Positions 32,131-44,998 are shown, counted from the first letter of the stretch. The stretch: 64,000 nucleotides of DNA from Thamnaconus septentrionalis (GCA_009823395.1 CM020513.1:1174001-1238000); one strand, 5' to 3'. The notes: a model not told the origin generated them from the letters alone. A program made the numbers and translations.

Positions 32131-34083
32131 AGGCCCCATCGAATTTTGCCTGCACCCGACTGTCAGCTCGGAGGAAGATGACAAACACAGCAGAGTGAGG
32201 AAGCGTGTGTGTGTGTGTGCGCGTGTGTGTGAGTAGGGCTACAATTCCTGCCTGTTACATCATCTGAGGCAGAATTATCTGTCTGTGGTCTCGGGGTGGC
32301 ATTCGTCTGGAGTGGCCGTGTGACTCACACTTTCTGTTTACCTCGACATGAACTCGTCCCTGAAGCTCCTCAGGGTTTTTTTTTCCCCTCCGTCCAGCAG
32401 CCTCACTCCTCCTCTGCCAGCCACATGAGGAACCGGTAGCAGGGAGGTGGCTTCCACCCAGGCGGGTTGGCACACCATGGCAAGAATGTGCTGTGCCGAC
32501 ACCTCGCTCGACCGTGACACCTTTCCTGTGGTGCAGACGCTCCAAGATCCCTCAGAGGAGGAAATAGAGTCGTCCTGGGGCCCTTCCTATTTGGTCAAGC
32601 ACCATTGAAAGTACCAGTTTGGTGTTTTTTTTTTTTTGCCTGTGGAAGCTGCCAGAGTTGCAGTTATTTGACACAAATAAAGAATTAAAAGATATTTGGG
32701 AGATGGATGAGCACCAAAAAGTGTCAGAGGGAAAGTTTAGGGAACTTTTGTGTGTCAGTTCAATGTGACGTTACCTGCGGTGGCCGACTCGGACGCACCT
32801 GTTTCCCCATGGACTGTTCAAATAAACCAAGACCGGGACTAAAGTAGGGGTGGATAGTCCGGTTCTGGCAAATAAAATGTGTCATCAAGAGGAGAGCTTC
32901 CACACACCGGTTATTATCTTGTCAGGACTCCACAATTGTCAGCGGAGCTTCTTCTTCTAAGACTTAGGATGTCCAATTTTTGAGGATTTCGGGTAAACAA
33001 TTAGTTTAAGTTTAAGTTTAAACAATTAGGGCAATCTGTAGAGTACTGCAAGGCTTAATTGTTTTTCCTAGTATGAAAGATATAAACTGACATGACCAAG
33101 CCAGAAATCTTTCCGTGGCTATTATCCCCACCAATACCGAGTGGCTATTTCATCACACAGAGACTATTTTGACTAACTGGACAAGCCAGATTGGAACATT
33201 TAACATTTCCAAATTCACTTGGAAGTTTAAGAAAGAGCCTGTGGACATTAATCTGGTTTTCATTTTAATGTGAATGTGAAAAAAAATGTATGTTTGTTTC
33301 CAGCAAGTGGTTGAAGTAGATATACTGTACTTGATTTGCCAGTCGATTCTGTTAAAAACAACCTTCCTTAACATGGCTGTAAGTAAGTGCAAAGGAAGTC
33401 ATTGTTCCAGAATGGAAACAAATTAAGTAGTTGTCCTGGCAAAATACAATTTTGCACTATGCGCTAGGGTTAGTTGTAACCTTCATTCTTTTCTGGCATA
33501 AGTCACAGCTCACCTCAAGCAAAAATTAAAATGAATGTTTTTGCTTTTTGTAAATCATATTATTTCTCTTCAGATTTTTGGCCTGTCCTCCACCCCTCCT
33601 ACATGCAATACTCCACATACGCAAGAAGGGACGGAAACCCAGCCACCGTTTTGAAAGAAGCGTCCCATTCCAAAGAGATAGGGCGGGTGATGGGATGAAC
33701 CTTTTGTCTATGTATCAAATTCAACAGTAGTCAATTTGTTCAGGCCACTGGTGGAGAAAGACATTTAGTACAGTTCTTTTTTCTCGGTAAAGTCAATCTT
33801 GGAGAGTTGGTTGCTAGAAAATTCTATAAGCTGCAGTAGATTTTTAATTTCATTACAACTAAACCACAGGAGTCACCTCTCTTTCCTCCCCGAAGGAAGT
33901 GGATTTGACCAATAATCAGGTATGGTGGAGAACTAGAGTGGATTTCACTGGATTTTTGAATCAGAGTTGAACCATCCAACTACATTCAAGTACTTCTTAA
34001 AAGTTCCAATCCACTATAATATTTTCCTTTTGGTTAATTTACACATATTCAGTCAGAAAACATATGTTCTTTTCACATATTAT
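31751..34083. other. Non-coding stretch
   Basis: No coding region is recognised. Contents are a (GA)n tract at 32091-32126, a GT tract at about 32204-32231 and a T-run near 32626-32637. A short duplication of a TTTAAG/AAACAATTAG motif lies near 32996-33029. The rest appears unique. Confidence 0.45.
32091..32126 (+). repeat. (GA)n microsatellite
   Basis: About 18 uninterrupted GA units. Confidence 0.95.
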
Positions 34084-34175
34084 AGAAGAAGAAGAAGAAG
34101 AAAAAGAAGACCTTTATTGATTCCATGGTGGGGAAATTTGCATAATTACAGCAGCAAAAAAAAAAAAAAAAAAGC
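34084..34175 (-). mobile_element. LINE/SINE 3' terminus with (TTC)n tail
   Basis: On the minus strand: GCTGCTGTAATTATGCAAAT, then TTTCCCCACCATGGAATC, AATAAAGGTCTTC and a (TTC)n tail (34084-34110 on the + strand). The CCCCAC-ATGG-ATCAATAAAGG block is a common fish non-LTR 3' end, related in layout to 31690-31750. An A-run (34156-34173) lies just inside. How far the element extends to the right is unclear. Confidence 0.55.
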
Positions 34176-37100
34176 TACAATGCAAAAAGATCAAGAATTA
34201 TATTAACTAAGGATATAGACAAAAATAAAATATTCGTAGGTATAAACAGAAAAATAAAGAGCAAGATATATACATATGAACAGTTGAATTTACATGTGCA
34301 AAAGTGATACATTTACAGCTCTAATCAAACAATAAATGTCTCACATGCCAAATGAATGTCTTTCTCACTGTGGATTTAAACAAAATCCAAGTGTTTTCTT
34401 TCAGGTTACTAAATGTCTGAGAGTTTATGCCTGTTCAGAACCAAATAACCACATTGGAGCCTCGCCTTAACTGACTGATTCTGATTTGAGTAAATACAGA
34501 TCAAATATAGCCTGTTGTTAAACCTCAAAACTTCCTGGAGTTGCTGTTGGATAAATGGCAACAGGTTCTAACAATAAAACGGTCCAGCAAATAAAACCTA
34601 TAGAGCCACAAAGCCCTTTGTGTTTGGGTAGAGTGATGCTTGAGCTACGGTAATCAAATTAGCTGAAAAAAAGAATAATAATGACTTAAAATGATCCATT
34701 CTTCTTAAAGTTCTAAGCAATGTTTAGCTAATGACAAATCAACAATTTGGAAAATGATGTACTATGTAAAGAAAGGTTAAATGAAAAGTTTATTTTTTGT
34801 TCAGAATATGGATGAGAAAATGAGAGAATAAAAAACAGCTGCGCAAAAACCACACACCTTGCTACAGCCTCTCTGACTGGTAGTGACCCCCCCCCCACAC
34901 ACACACACACACACACACACACCCCACCCCATCCAACCACTCACCTCCCATGAGCAAGTACAACATAAACCAATGATGACAACATTTTAAACTGGTCAGG
35001 AAGCTCAATGAGTGGGACACAAACTCAGATTAGTGGCTCATCCCCGGTGAAAAGAGCCCCTGGCACTTTGTCCCAGCTTCCAAATACAAACTAGCAGCGC
35101 TTTTGTGGGAATGACACTGCTTGGACATCTGCTGCGTACACCCTTCCATCTTACCTCAGCCAAGGCCTCCCAACATCCTCCTTTGCATCACTTTTGCCCT
35201 CAGAATATCTGCAATTCCAACGGCATTATTATGGAGGACTGTGTGTTGAATATGATTCATCATTGGTGTTTGGATTATTTCCAGGAACACCCACTGACTG
35301 TGGTTAAGGTTGACCGAAGTCGTGTGTTCTGTAACTAGAATCAGTGCAACCGTGCAACCATTCCCTATCTATGACTATCTGTCTTGGCACACAGGGAAGG
35401 AACAACAGTCCCTGCATCTCTCTTTCCAGGTCTAAACTATGGAAACCACTGAGCAGCTAACGAGACAATGATAGAGCCAATCAAGAGAGCCGGGCTTTGC
35501 ATTTATTACAAGGAGCCCAACAAAAGGACTTGGACTCCTGCTGCCGGGACGAGGCCACATTTTCAGCCAAGTGAGTCCAATCATGAATGCAAATAAGAGC
35601 AATGAAAGCATATGAGAGGGAGAGAGGTGCTGCGATCCTTTCGGTAAACCTCTGGGAAATGGCACTTGGCACATCTCAGGGACTCCACTTATCACTGAAA
35701 AAAAGAGTGAAACAAACTTGTTGCTGCGACAATGACACACTTCCAGCGGGCGGGGCGGAGGGAGGGAGAGAGCACAATTAAAACCTAAGGGGACAAGAAC
35801 GCAATGTGATCATGTACAGCAATTTGTTCGATGCACTTTCCAGCAAACCAGATACACTCATTACGACTAGCAATAGCCTAGCAGTGTGACCCAACGCTGG
35901 AGGCTGTGGAGAGAGCGCCATGCTGTGTAGAAGAAATCCTTATCACTTTATAAGGCTCTGATCAAATCTAAGTTGTGAGGTAAAACCTCCTCTATAGTGT
36001 GGGAGTAAGTGTGTCAGTGCATGTAACGGGACCTTTATCAGTTGCATGCTTTAAGCCCTTTGTCTTACATTCCTGATTATTAGAGCAGATATTTCTCCAG
36101 GAATATTATGGAAGCAATACTATGAAGCAATAAGAAGTGTACGTTCCAATGATACTGAGAAAAGTGTTCCGATGCACAATCAATCATCCAGATGGAGAAC
36201 AGCCCTGGCAGGCTCAAAAACTGACCACCCCATCAAAATTATGCCAGCACAGAGTATGGTATTTTTTTTTAAGATGTGTTTTCCTAAATTTGTTCAAGAG
36301 ATATGATACACGTTTAAGTGGCTGTGCCGTAAATCAATGGTTTGTGGAAGTATACAACAGCTCCTGGCGCAGAGCTGAGCCACTCACAACAGAGGCTATC
36401 TGGAACACGCAGAGTATGCCAGTTCACAATGAAACATAAGCAAATACTCATTGAATGAGCTGGTTTACAGGAAAAGCCAGAGCCTGGTGGAGATAGCTAC
36501 TAATCTGAGCGTGAAGCAGAAACCCAAACAGAGGGCAACCGCAGGACAGGCCACCCGAGTACGGCAGCCAAATGCATCAGACACCTTCGGGTGATACCAA
36601 ACCGCAGGGTGCGCAGAAATCCTTTGAGCTGGAGCAATAAAGCAGTGCAGCTGTAACCCACCGCTGAAATAACTGACCACACAGAGTATGTCAATAGCGC
36701 ATGGCCGTCCCACCACCACAGTGAGCAGCGGAGGAGCTCAGTGCATCACATTCACAGGATGTTGGTAAGATTGACTGCCACAGAATTGGGGGAAACGATT
36801 AGGAAAATCTATTATTATTAATGGTGCTTTTTCTTACTGGGTTAAGTGTTCGGGAAGCCAGGGACATTTTGCAAGAATCTACCATGAGGGGGGAAAAAAT
36901 GCTATGACTTTGTTTTTTAAACGTGGTTTTCCAAGAGTAAGTAAAAACAGAGCTGTGTTTGAATGGAAGTTTCTGTGTTTCTAGGTAGTGGTAATTTCAA
37001 TTAATATGTCAGTAGGTTTTCAATCCCCTGAGTCTATTCAAAGAGTTAAAATGCTTAGTGCACCTCAAATTGGACCTGAAATGTTCCTTTTCTTGGCCAA

Positions 37101-37432
37101 AAACGATGAAGACATTACAGATTCAAGTTTCCACTGGCCTCAAGTCTGCTACCTCATGTGTAATGTAAAGAAACGGTGCAATCCATCACTGTTAGTAGAG
37201 CATCGGTTGGTGTTATTTTACAGAAGGGAAATTATTTAAATCAAGCACATTTCTCTAGTCCAAGATTGACCAATTGGTTAATTGTTTAACTAATATTATT
37301 GTCTAATAACAATATTAAGAAGAAGACGAAAAAGAAGAAGAAGTCATTCAGAATGGCATGTTGTTCAAAAGCATCTGTGTAGATATATATATATATATAC
37401 ATAGTTGTTTTTTTCATGTCTGCTATTGATGC

Positions 37433-37573
37433 TTTTAACTGTTTATGCATTTAAAAATGGGCACCATAAAAATTAAAAAAACAAAAAATGATGTACATAT
37501 ATATATACATATATATATATATATTTTAACTGTTTATGCATATTATAAAATGGGCACCATATATAAATTATAA
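37433..37573 (+). repeat. ~91-bp tandem duplication ending in AT arrays
   Basis: TTTTAACTGTTTATGCAT followed by AAAATGGGCACCAT occurs at 37433-37470 and again from 37524, a 91-bp offset. Each copy is followed by AT-rich simple repeat, consistent with slippage-driven local duplication. Confidence 0.8.
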
Positions 37574-37580
37574 ACATAAA

Positions 37581-37583
<3 letters not shown>

Positions 37584-37676
<93 letters not shown>
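37584..37676 (+). repeat. (AT)n microsatellite
   Basis: About 46 AT units with one ACAT interruption near 37629. Assembly length may be unreliable. Confidence 0.95.
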
Positions 37677-37678
<2 letters not shown>

Positions 37679-40600
37679 TTGCCTCATTACAAACATTACC
37701 TTACAATACACATTACACATGACAACTATTCACACAAGTCCCACATGCCAAGTATTACAATGTTGTAATGTCGCATGCAAAGTCGCCTCACAAAAAAAGC
37801 CTGAAGTGCAAAATATATTCCATGTGAGTGAAAAAAACAACATTTTATAGGCCGTAAAAGGTCAGTCATGCATTTCTTCCTTAGAAAGTACAACAATGTC
37901 CCTCAACTCCCTTCACACAGAAATGGACAGTTGCTAAGTGGACAAAAAACTCCTCCTACTGGGGTGTAATTCATATTGACAGGAAAACAATAATAGTGTG
38001 GTAGGTTCACAAACAAGTTTTAAAAAATGACTTTAGGCTTTTTTTCATATTTTTGTTTGTGGAAAGATCTGTTTGTCCTCAATATGTCGTGTTCTTCGCC
38101 ATAAGTGGCACATCACGCTACACGGCCTTGTGTTGTGGCTTTCCTAGTGGGAAAAACCAAGCATAGTTCACAAACACAAATTACACACAAATATGCACAG
38201 CCCCAATAACTTTCCCGGAGCGCTTTCCATGGGGGAAGTCATTTCTTTCAATCTGTGAATAAAATACCTCTGAATGTTTCTCAAATTGAACCTAAAAAAA
38301 ATGTATCCGAAGCTTCTCCTGCCCACCGGCAAGACAGAAGGCACCAGATAGATAAAATAATACAGTAAACAGGATACATGGGCGTAAGAATGCCAGACGC
38401 GTTTTGCACTTCCCGCTCCAGGCTGTCCTCGGCACAGCAGCATCTATTTCTGGGAAAGGCTGTGCAAACAGACAGTAAGTATGCAGCTGAGAGAAAAATC
38501 GGCTACTGCTTGTCCACCAATGAAACGATAATCTTTCAAGTTGTTTCATAAACCAAAACAACATTACACTGTCCAGCCGAGTGCACACTAAATATCAAGT
38601 AGGTGCGGCCATTTGCCAGTGTTTGTTTCATGCCATCACCGCTGGTTTGCGACACTCTAATCATGTGAGTGAAAATAAAGGATGAACAAAAGCCCCAGCT
38701 TTTTAGCATTTTGCTTTTTCTTTGTCTGAGCAGAGAAAAGGCCAAAAGGTAGGACTTTCATGGGAATCCTGGTCATCACCTCAGCAGACTTGCAATGAAC
38801 AGCAGGACCGTTAGAAACGAGTAGGGGACAGAAAAAGGGAATTAAGAATGTCACTGCATTCTTAATCCCACAGAAGCCATGGCTTTGGAATTTTTTTCCT
38901 GACTGGCTACAGGCAGCTTGCTACAAAGGACAGACTCTATAAAGGAGCGGGCTTGAGAGAAAAGGTCAGACAGAGAAAGTCCACGGGGTTACCAGCGACT
39001 TCTGAAGTTTGCTAAAGAAAATATGCATCCTTTTGAGTCTCAGGGAGATTAGACATTTTCTTCAAGTGACAAAACACCTTATTAGCCCCGGCCTAACCTC
39101 TGAGGATTGACCTCTGACTTTGCGACCCCCGCTACGCCTTCCTCCTGCGGGGAACCGGCAGTGTGAGCCTTTTCACTGTGACTACCGGTCGTGCACCGGG
39201 ATTATCTGGGTCGAATGCAGAAAAGAACACGTACGGATAAAAGTTACAAAAGGGGGGTACTAATAGAGAGAAGAGTTTAATTAGAGACACAGCACCTCTG
39301 GTCATCCACTCCGGCCACATTCACTAAAAGACCAAGAGTGGAAGGGGTTGGGCGCAAGGAGAGATAAGAAATTTTTAACAAGGGGTCAGAGATGCTTTTG
39401 CTAGGAACATGGGCTTCTATCAAAATCACGTTCAAATCCGCAGATTAGCCCACTCCACTGTTTTCAAGAAGTGCACTCCCACCGCCTCAGCATGGAGGTG
39501 GCAGATTTGGGAACTTTGCTCGAGGTCCAAGCCACTGAACTGGATTGCAAAGCATCCATCTGTCTGTCTCTCTGTGGTGCGTGTTCACTTGAAACTGCGT
39601 GCACAGGTCGGTATGCGACTGTAAATGTGTGTGAATGGTAGGATGACACGTTGAGGACGGGGTTGTCAGGAAAAGTTGGGGCTCAAGTACCAAGCTCAGA
39701 CCAAAAAATTCCAGTGATCACTCATGACTCTCTGGCCACCGAAAGGCAACACAGACGGTTGGCGGACTGCTTTCCCGCTGCGACCTCTCCAACGATAATA
39801 TATACTTTGGAAAGCATAAGCCCTTATGGTTTCATTAGGGCTTTGTTGAATAGTTGCACGGCCTGCTGGACTGTTCTCCATTTAGACACAATTCGGTCAA
39901 AATGTGAAACTCGTACCCTTACGCAAACAATAATTGTTATTTTCACCCCCTTTGACACAACTATAGCCACTTCTAGTTCAAGGGGGTAAGGCCATGCAGG
40001 ACGTTACGACACTTTTTAAATTATGACTAACTTAGACAACACAGAGAAATTTAAGAATTGTAAAATGCAATTTTAAAAAAAATGGCTCAAAGCTTGGTCC
40101 AAAACAAAGAGAGGAAACACACAAGTTAAATGGGTGAAGAGTCAAAGACAAAAGGCAAATGGTTGACAGTTGCTATCAGCAGAAATACTGTTGGAGTTTT
40201 ACAGGCCCTTTGGTGCTGCTCTGGCACAGTGCTGGTGCTGAGAGATAGACTGGAATGAGGAGAGAGACAGGGAGTCTTTGTGTGTTGGTGGAGGGAGACG
40301 GGACGTTGGCATATTTTTGAAGGTGGTTTCAGGTAGCTTAAGGGAGATTGGTGCCAACAGAATGTAATCTGTATGGAAAGCAACCAAATATGCATTTCTA
40401 CATATTAAGTTTGTCATTTGTCCATTCCCACTTTTAAGTAGACAGCTATGTTAAAAATCAATTTGACAACATGACAATCTACACATTTGTTTATGTTACA
40501 GTTTGGGGAGGATAATTAGATTTTTTTTTTTTAACCATCATGAAACAGTGAATTGTGATGCCCGAAGTTTTTATCTCCACCAAATGGGATGTTGCTGCTA

Positions 40601-41647
40601 ACCAATGGGACTACGCCACATCAAGTTAAAAACAGAGCTTTTGAGTTGTTTTTTTTCTGCATGCCAAACCCACTTTTTTATCACTCACAAATAAAATGCA
40701 CATCTCCGGGTTCAACAGCTCATATTTTTGAGAAACTCTAGAGCTTGTTATGAATGGCATATTATCTGAGGGTTTCATTTAAGCCTGATCCTGAAAAGGA
40801 TTGAACTAATTCATGGCTTTGCTTCCCACTGCTTGTTTGGCACAATTCAGAGTTGCCAACTCAGCGAGATTGGGTACTTGCCGCTTTAACCATTTCTTTA
40901 TCCTCAGCCTTTGTGAAATAACTAATGACTCATGAGAACATTCCTTTATTTATACGTTTGCCTTGTTGTCTGTAACAGCCACTGGTGACAGCTCACCTGT
41001 GTAAAATGCAAATCCTTCAGTTAAATGCAAAAAAAACATATTATTGTTATATTACTCTTAAGGTTCAAGATAAATGTATATGTTCATCAAAAGTAAATCA
41101 CCGTCAAAAACCAAAAAATCTGTTTGACAACATGACAATCTACACATCTGCACAACTGATGCTAAGCCCATCAACATGGATTCAGTTCACAAGGGGTAGA
41201 TTGGACAAGATATCTTTACAAACAACCTTGAAGCAAATAGGGCAAATAATTCTACATTATCCCACATACACATACAGATAAATTGATATGAATGCTTCGC
41301 CTGAGAAAACAGTTCCACTCTCCCCTGTATGAAGGAGAACAATAGTCTCACCTTCACTGCCTCCTTTGCCCCACACCAGCTGAGTTATGATGTACTGAAT
41401 GACTCTTGTCCTTCCAAAACAAGTCCTATACCCCCCAACTTTTCCTACCTGGTCAACGGGAATCTTTTCCAAACTGCAAAGAACAAGCCAAGGCTCAAAA
41501 AAGAGAGAAGTTCCACCTAAAGGTCAAAGCCAGACCAAATGACAACTTCCAGCAGAAGGGCCTACTTGCCTGTGTGAAGACACTGACCAGGAAGGAAGAT
41601 AAATCATCCTTAGTAATGGTTGACTGTCAATAATCACCCAAGGTCTA

Positions 41648-41900
41648 AGGCCTTGTTCAGCCTGCCAGCCAAAATCTGATTTTTAGTTCTTTTGTAGTCT
41701 GAACAGTCAGAAACCACATGAAATCCGATTTTTGCAAGACGGTTTGAAACCACATTCGGAAGGTAGCTTCAAATTGCGTTTGTACAGATGTGTCACAGTC
41801 TGAACACCTCCAAACACACCGATCGGTTTTGACTGTCCGTGACGTCACTCTACGCAACGCAAGACGCAAGACCAATGCGCCAGACCATAGAGCGCCATTC
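41648..41900. mobile_element. Possible DNA transposon end (GGCCTTGTTCAGCCTG)
   Basis: The run AAGGCCTTGTTCAGCCTGCC followed by AAAATCTGATTTTT, with the subterminal inverted-like ATCCGATTTTTGCAAGACGG and TGAACA motifs repeated through 41648-41810, resembles the terminus of a fish non-autonomous DNA transposon. The opposite terminus was not found, so this is tentative. The sequence to 42175 has no coding content. Confidence 0.3.
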
Positions 41901-42175
41901 AAGGTGCGGAGCTGTAATGTAATGGAACAGACAGAAGAAGTAGAAAATACCAGTCCCTGGACAGAGAAAAACGAATTGCCTCATCAATCTGTGGGGAGAT
42001 AGCTCCATTCAAGTGAAGCTCGAGGGCATGTATCACAACAATCGCAACAAGTGCTGCTATCGCAATTATACGACGTCACACAAACGGTATTTTCTAAATA
42101 TAATAATAAACTGAATCCACTTTGTACACATTTAGAAATTTATTTGCAGTGTCCTCTTAACATGGCGACAACAAC

Positions 42176-42750
42176 ATAACATACGTAACACACACATTTT
42201 TCTTTCTCAATACTACAAAGGCTGCTGGTCTTTTCATGCAGGGTGCTTGGTCTCTGACTGGCAAAGTAGTTTTGAAGGCTTCATTGCCTCATTAGAGAGC
42301 CAGTCGCCACATGTGAGCAGAGTGGGCTTGTTGCGTAGGAATTTTTTGTCGAGATAAGGTTAGTGGTAGGACTCCTGGTATGGTGTGTTAAATGTTGCTT
42401 TCTTTTTCTTGGAAGTTGTGGGCTCTTCTCTCTCCTTACTGGGCCTTTTCGTCTTTCCAAAGACGTTTGTTTTCACTCATGTTGCTTGCTAGCTTGCTGG
42501 CTCGTGGGTTTAATCTGGCGGTTACGTATCACGTGACCGAGACAATCGCCTTGACATCCGTCAAGACTTGAGCCATAGATGGATGTAATGGAGAGAATCC
42601 ATTACATCTATCAAAATGAAATTGTTCAGACTCGGACAATAAATAAAACTGAATTAATTTAACAGAAGTTCATTATTCTTTCTGTGAAGCCTGATATCAA
42701 ATGGCCCACGGACCGGTACCGGTCTGCGGCCCGGGGGTTGGGGACCGCTG
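42176..42750 (-). mobile_element. hAT (Charlie/ZBED-type) element 5' end with BED-finger relic
   Basis: The minus strand starts CAGCGGTCCCCAACCCCCGG (42750 downwards). GCAGACCGGTACCGGTCCGT follows; it contains the perfect palindrome GACCGGTACCGGTC at 42711-42724. This CAGNGGTCCCCAACC start with the ACCGG palindrome is the hallmark 5' end of a large group of vertebrate hAT-Charlie elements. About 270 bp inside lies the start of a decayed BED-zinc-finger transposase. An imperfect hairpin at 42578-42612 lies in the leader. The 3' part of the element is missing. Confidence 0.75.
42200..42480 (-). pseudogene. hAT transposase N-terminus (BED zinc finger), broken
   Basis: Starting at an ATG at 42478-42480, the reading gives MSENKRLWKDEKAQ then a stop. 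In adjacent frames it gives TTSKKKKATFN, YQESY, then CGDWLSNEAMKPSKLL and ETKHPA. The order basic leader, TSKKKK, QESY, C-x2-D/G, LSNEAMKPSKLLRH-like, TKHPA is that of the BED finger of ZBED5-type hAT transposases. The first Cys of the finger and the two metal-binding residues at its end are partly retained, but stops and frameshifts abolish the protein. In active elements this finger binds the transposon ends. No DDE domain follows. Confidence 0.7.
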
Positions 42751-44192
42751 CTTTAAGTCACAAACAACTTTGGAGTAGAAAAGTTTGGTTACCTTGTAAT
42801 TGACATGTTACCACCCTGGTAGCAAGGGAAGCATTTTTGCATGAACGCCCCTAAAAGGGAGGACTTCAGAGAGAGGAAGAAAAAGCATTGGGGGAATTTA
42901 AATTTTTCAGTATTTCATGTCCTAAAGGCAGCTGTCAAACTGGGCTTCTTGAGTTTCTTCTTTAGTTTCTTCTTTTTTCTTGAGTTTGGATTTCTTCTTA
43001 GTTGTGTGAACTTGTTTAGACTTTATTGTGGATCTGCAACATAACATATCATATGTTCACCCCTTTTAATAAGACGTTGAGAAATGTTTTTAAAGGTAAA
43101 AGAAAAATTGTGACCATGTGAAAAGGTTTGAGGAGATTGGTTTTGTGAATTGTGCTTGTTTGAATGGTAAACAAAAGAGTCAACCCACTGTGGATTCACG
43201 GTAAGTATTTTCCACCAAGGCTCACACTGAGAACACATTCTTTACAGGGAGACTTCACTAACTTGTGCATTCCAGTGATTTGGGTTAAACAGAAAAGACC
43301 ACAATACAAAGAACTGGTCAGGTTGACTAAACATTCATGGGCTGTTGTTTGGGTTTTGTCATGTTGTCATACATGCCAAGTTACTCATTTGTGATGTCTG
43401 CAGCAGTGTCTGTGTATTGTCTCAATGTAAATTCAGGATGGTACATGTTTGGAAAACTCCAGCCATTTAATTGCCTGCAATTTGTTGTTCTCTGTGTAGT
43501 AAATATACCATGAAATCGATCCTGCTCCCGGTGTATAGTGTTTGTTTAATGTTTTCACTCATTCAGTGGGTTAGCAAGTAACTTTCACGCGCAGTGTCCG
43601 AATATTGCCAAGACCTGTTTTTGATTCTAAAAATGTTAGTGGCACACTACAGAAAGCAAATATTTGAACCCAAACTCAAAAATACTGTTTTCCATCTCAC
43701 TAAGAGGACCACACACACATGCATAACCTAACACTGAGATGCATGCCAACACATATGTGAAAATAAAATTAAATTTTAAAAAAATAATAATAAAAAAAAA
43801 ATCATGAATGCCAATGTTTCTGTTATTCTCTTATTTCCCTAGAGTACACTGACACACACTCACAGGACAGAAATCTGCTTTCCCTTTCTTTTAGCCACAT
43901 CCTGAACTTCCTTCCTGACGGGTAAAGATTTACACTGTGGTTGTCCTTCAGGTAAGAGCCCTGCAATAAAGCCTTACAGTTTGGAACCTGTGACTTTTTT
44001 TTTTTTCTTAGGAAAAATGGGTGCAGTGGAAAGAAAGAAATTGGAGTATGAAATTATATTCGTAGCTTGACAGAAATTGTAAACTTGCATCTGCTGCAAA
44101 GTGACTTATACCTCATATAGACACACACACAGACAAAAAAAGTGGACTGTAATAATCATATGGGCAAAGTAAAACAAAGGGGAACTACTTAC
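42751..44192. other. Non-coding stretch
   Basis: No gene, transposon end or strong repeat is recognised. A/T-rich low-complexity runs occur at about 42955-42980 and 43760-43802. Confidence 0.45.
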
Positions 44193-44356
44193 AGCAGAAG
44201 ATTAGCATAATATTCCTGCACGCCATCTTTGGCTGTCGTCATAATGGGAGGGTTGAAGAGGGCAGCCAAGGCCGGGGCAAAGGAGAAAGCAGCGAGGGGT
44301 AATCCAAACACTGCACATGATCTCGCTTCGGCCTCTATCATTGTGGCTTTAGTCAG
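44193..44356 (-). CDS. Candidate internal exon, unknown protein (hydrophobic segment)
   Basis: The 164-bp segment has a strong acceptor on its 5' side (tttcccttgcacag, + strand 44357-44370) and a perfect donor GTAAGTAG on its 3' side (+ strand 44185-44192). Only one of the three frames is open. It starts in phase 0 and ends with two extra bases, giving LTKATMIEAEARSCAVF, GLPLAAFSFAPALAALF and NPPIMTTAKDGVQEYYANLL. The middle is a plausible transmembrane helix of about 20 residues. I do not recognise the family. Because both splice sites are good and the two other frames have stops at once, it is a better exon candidate than any other open frame in the central part of the window, although it could still be chance. 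The exons flanking it were not found. Confidence 0.4.
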
Positions 44357-44796
44357 CTGTGCAAGGGAAATTTGCAAAGTGAAAAATTATGGTGCACAGC
44401 CTTGGTTGGTACGAATGCCCAAAGAATTTCTGGCAGTGTGTTTAACTGACATCTGAGCCAAAGTCAAAGTAATAAGAGAAATGATGAAATAATGGAGGGT
44501 GCTCTTGGTTTTAACTGCACTGTCACTGCTCCAGTTGCACGGGAGGAAAAAAAAAAAAAAACAAGTGTTCAGTAATCGATAACTTTAATGCTTTTATTTT
44601 TTATTTTTGTAATGCTGACCATCAATTTAGGACTAGTCAATTAGAATTGATTAAAAATAGAATGATCAATATGAAGATATTATTGAACAGCAGCATGACT
44701 GTCATCATCTAACAGGAATTAGGTTTATTTTCTTGTTTTGTTAATTTACGGTCAACCATTAGCTCTCACACAAATGATGATGATGATGATGATGAA
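44357..44796. other. Non-coding, with (GAT)n array
   Basis: No coding signal apart from the acceptor of the adjacent candidate exon. There is an A-run near 44549-44562 and a (GAT)n microsatellite at about 44774-44795. Confidence 0.5.
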
Positions 44797-44998
44797 AATC
44801 AAAGTGGATGGCTGCACTCCAGAGTCGGGCTCTGCTCAAGGTTTTTTCCCACTGGGGAACTTTTCCTAGCCACTCTGTCTTCATGCTTCCTCACAAGGGA
44901 TCCTGCAGCTTGTGCAAAGTGCTTTGAGATGCCTTTGGATGTGACTTAGCTCTTTATAAATAAAAGTGTGTTGATGGATTGATTGATTGATTAAAAGT
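44797..44998 (+). mobile_element. L2-type LINE/SINE 3' tail with (ATTG)n end
   Basis: The sequence runs CTGCTCAAGGTTTTTTCCCA, then GGGGAACTTTTCCTAGCCAC, then GCAAAGTGCTTTGAGATG and CTTTATAAATAAAAGTGTG, ending in GATTGATTGATTGATT. This order, with a GCTTTGAG hairpin half-site before ATAAATAAA and a tetranucleotide tail, is the common 3' terminus of fish L2-group LINEs and the SINEs that share it. Only the ~200-bp tail is present. Confidence 0.7.

Larger units (their letters stand above)
34176..41647. other. Long non-coding stretch, mostly unique
   Basis: No convincing exon. Contents: a C-run plus (AC)n array at 34887-34922, AT arrays at 37384-37400, 37499-37525 and 37584-37676, a ~91-bp tandem duplication (37433-37573), and an exact 25-bp direct repeat at 40462-40486 and 41123-41147. 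Several blocks (about 35450-35780 and 39780-39960) look non-random and may be conserved non-coding DNA; see findings. Open frames are short and lack domain signatures. Confidence 0.45.
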
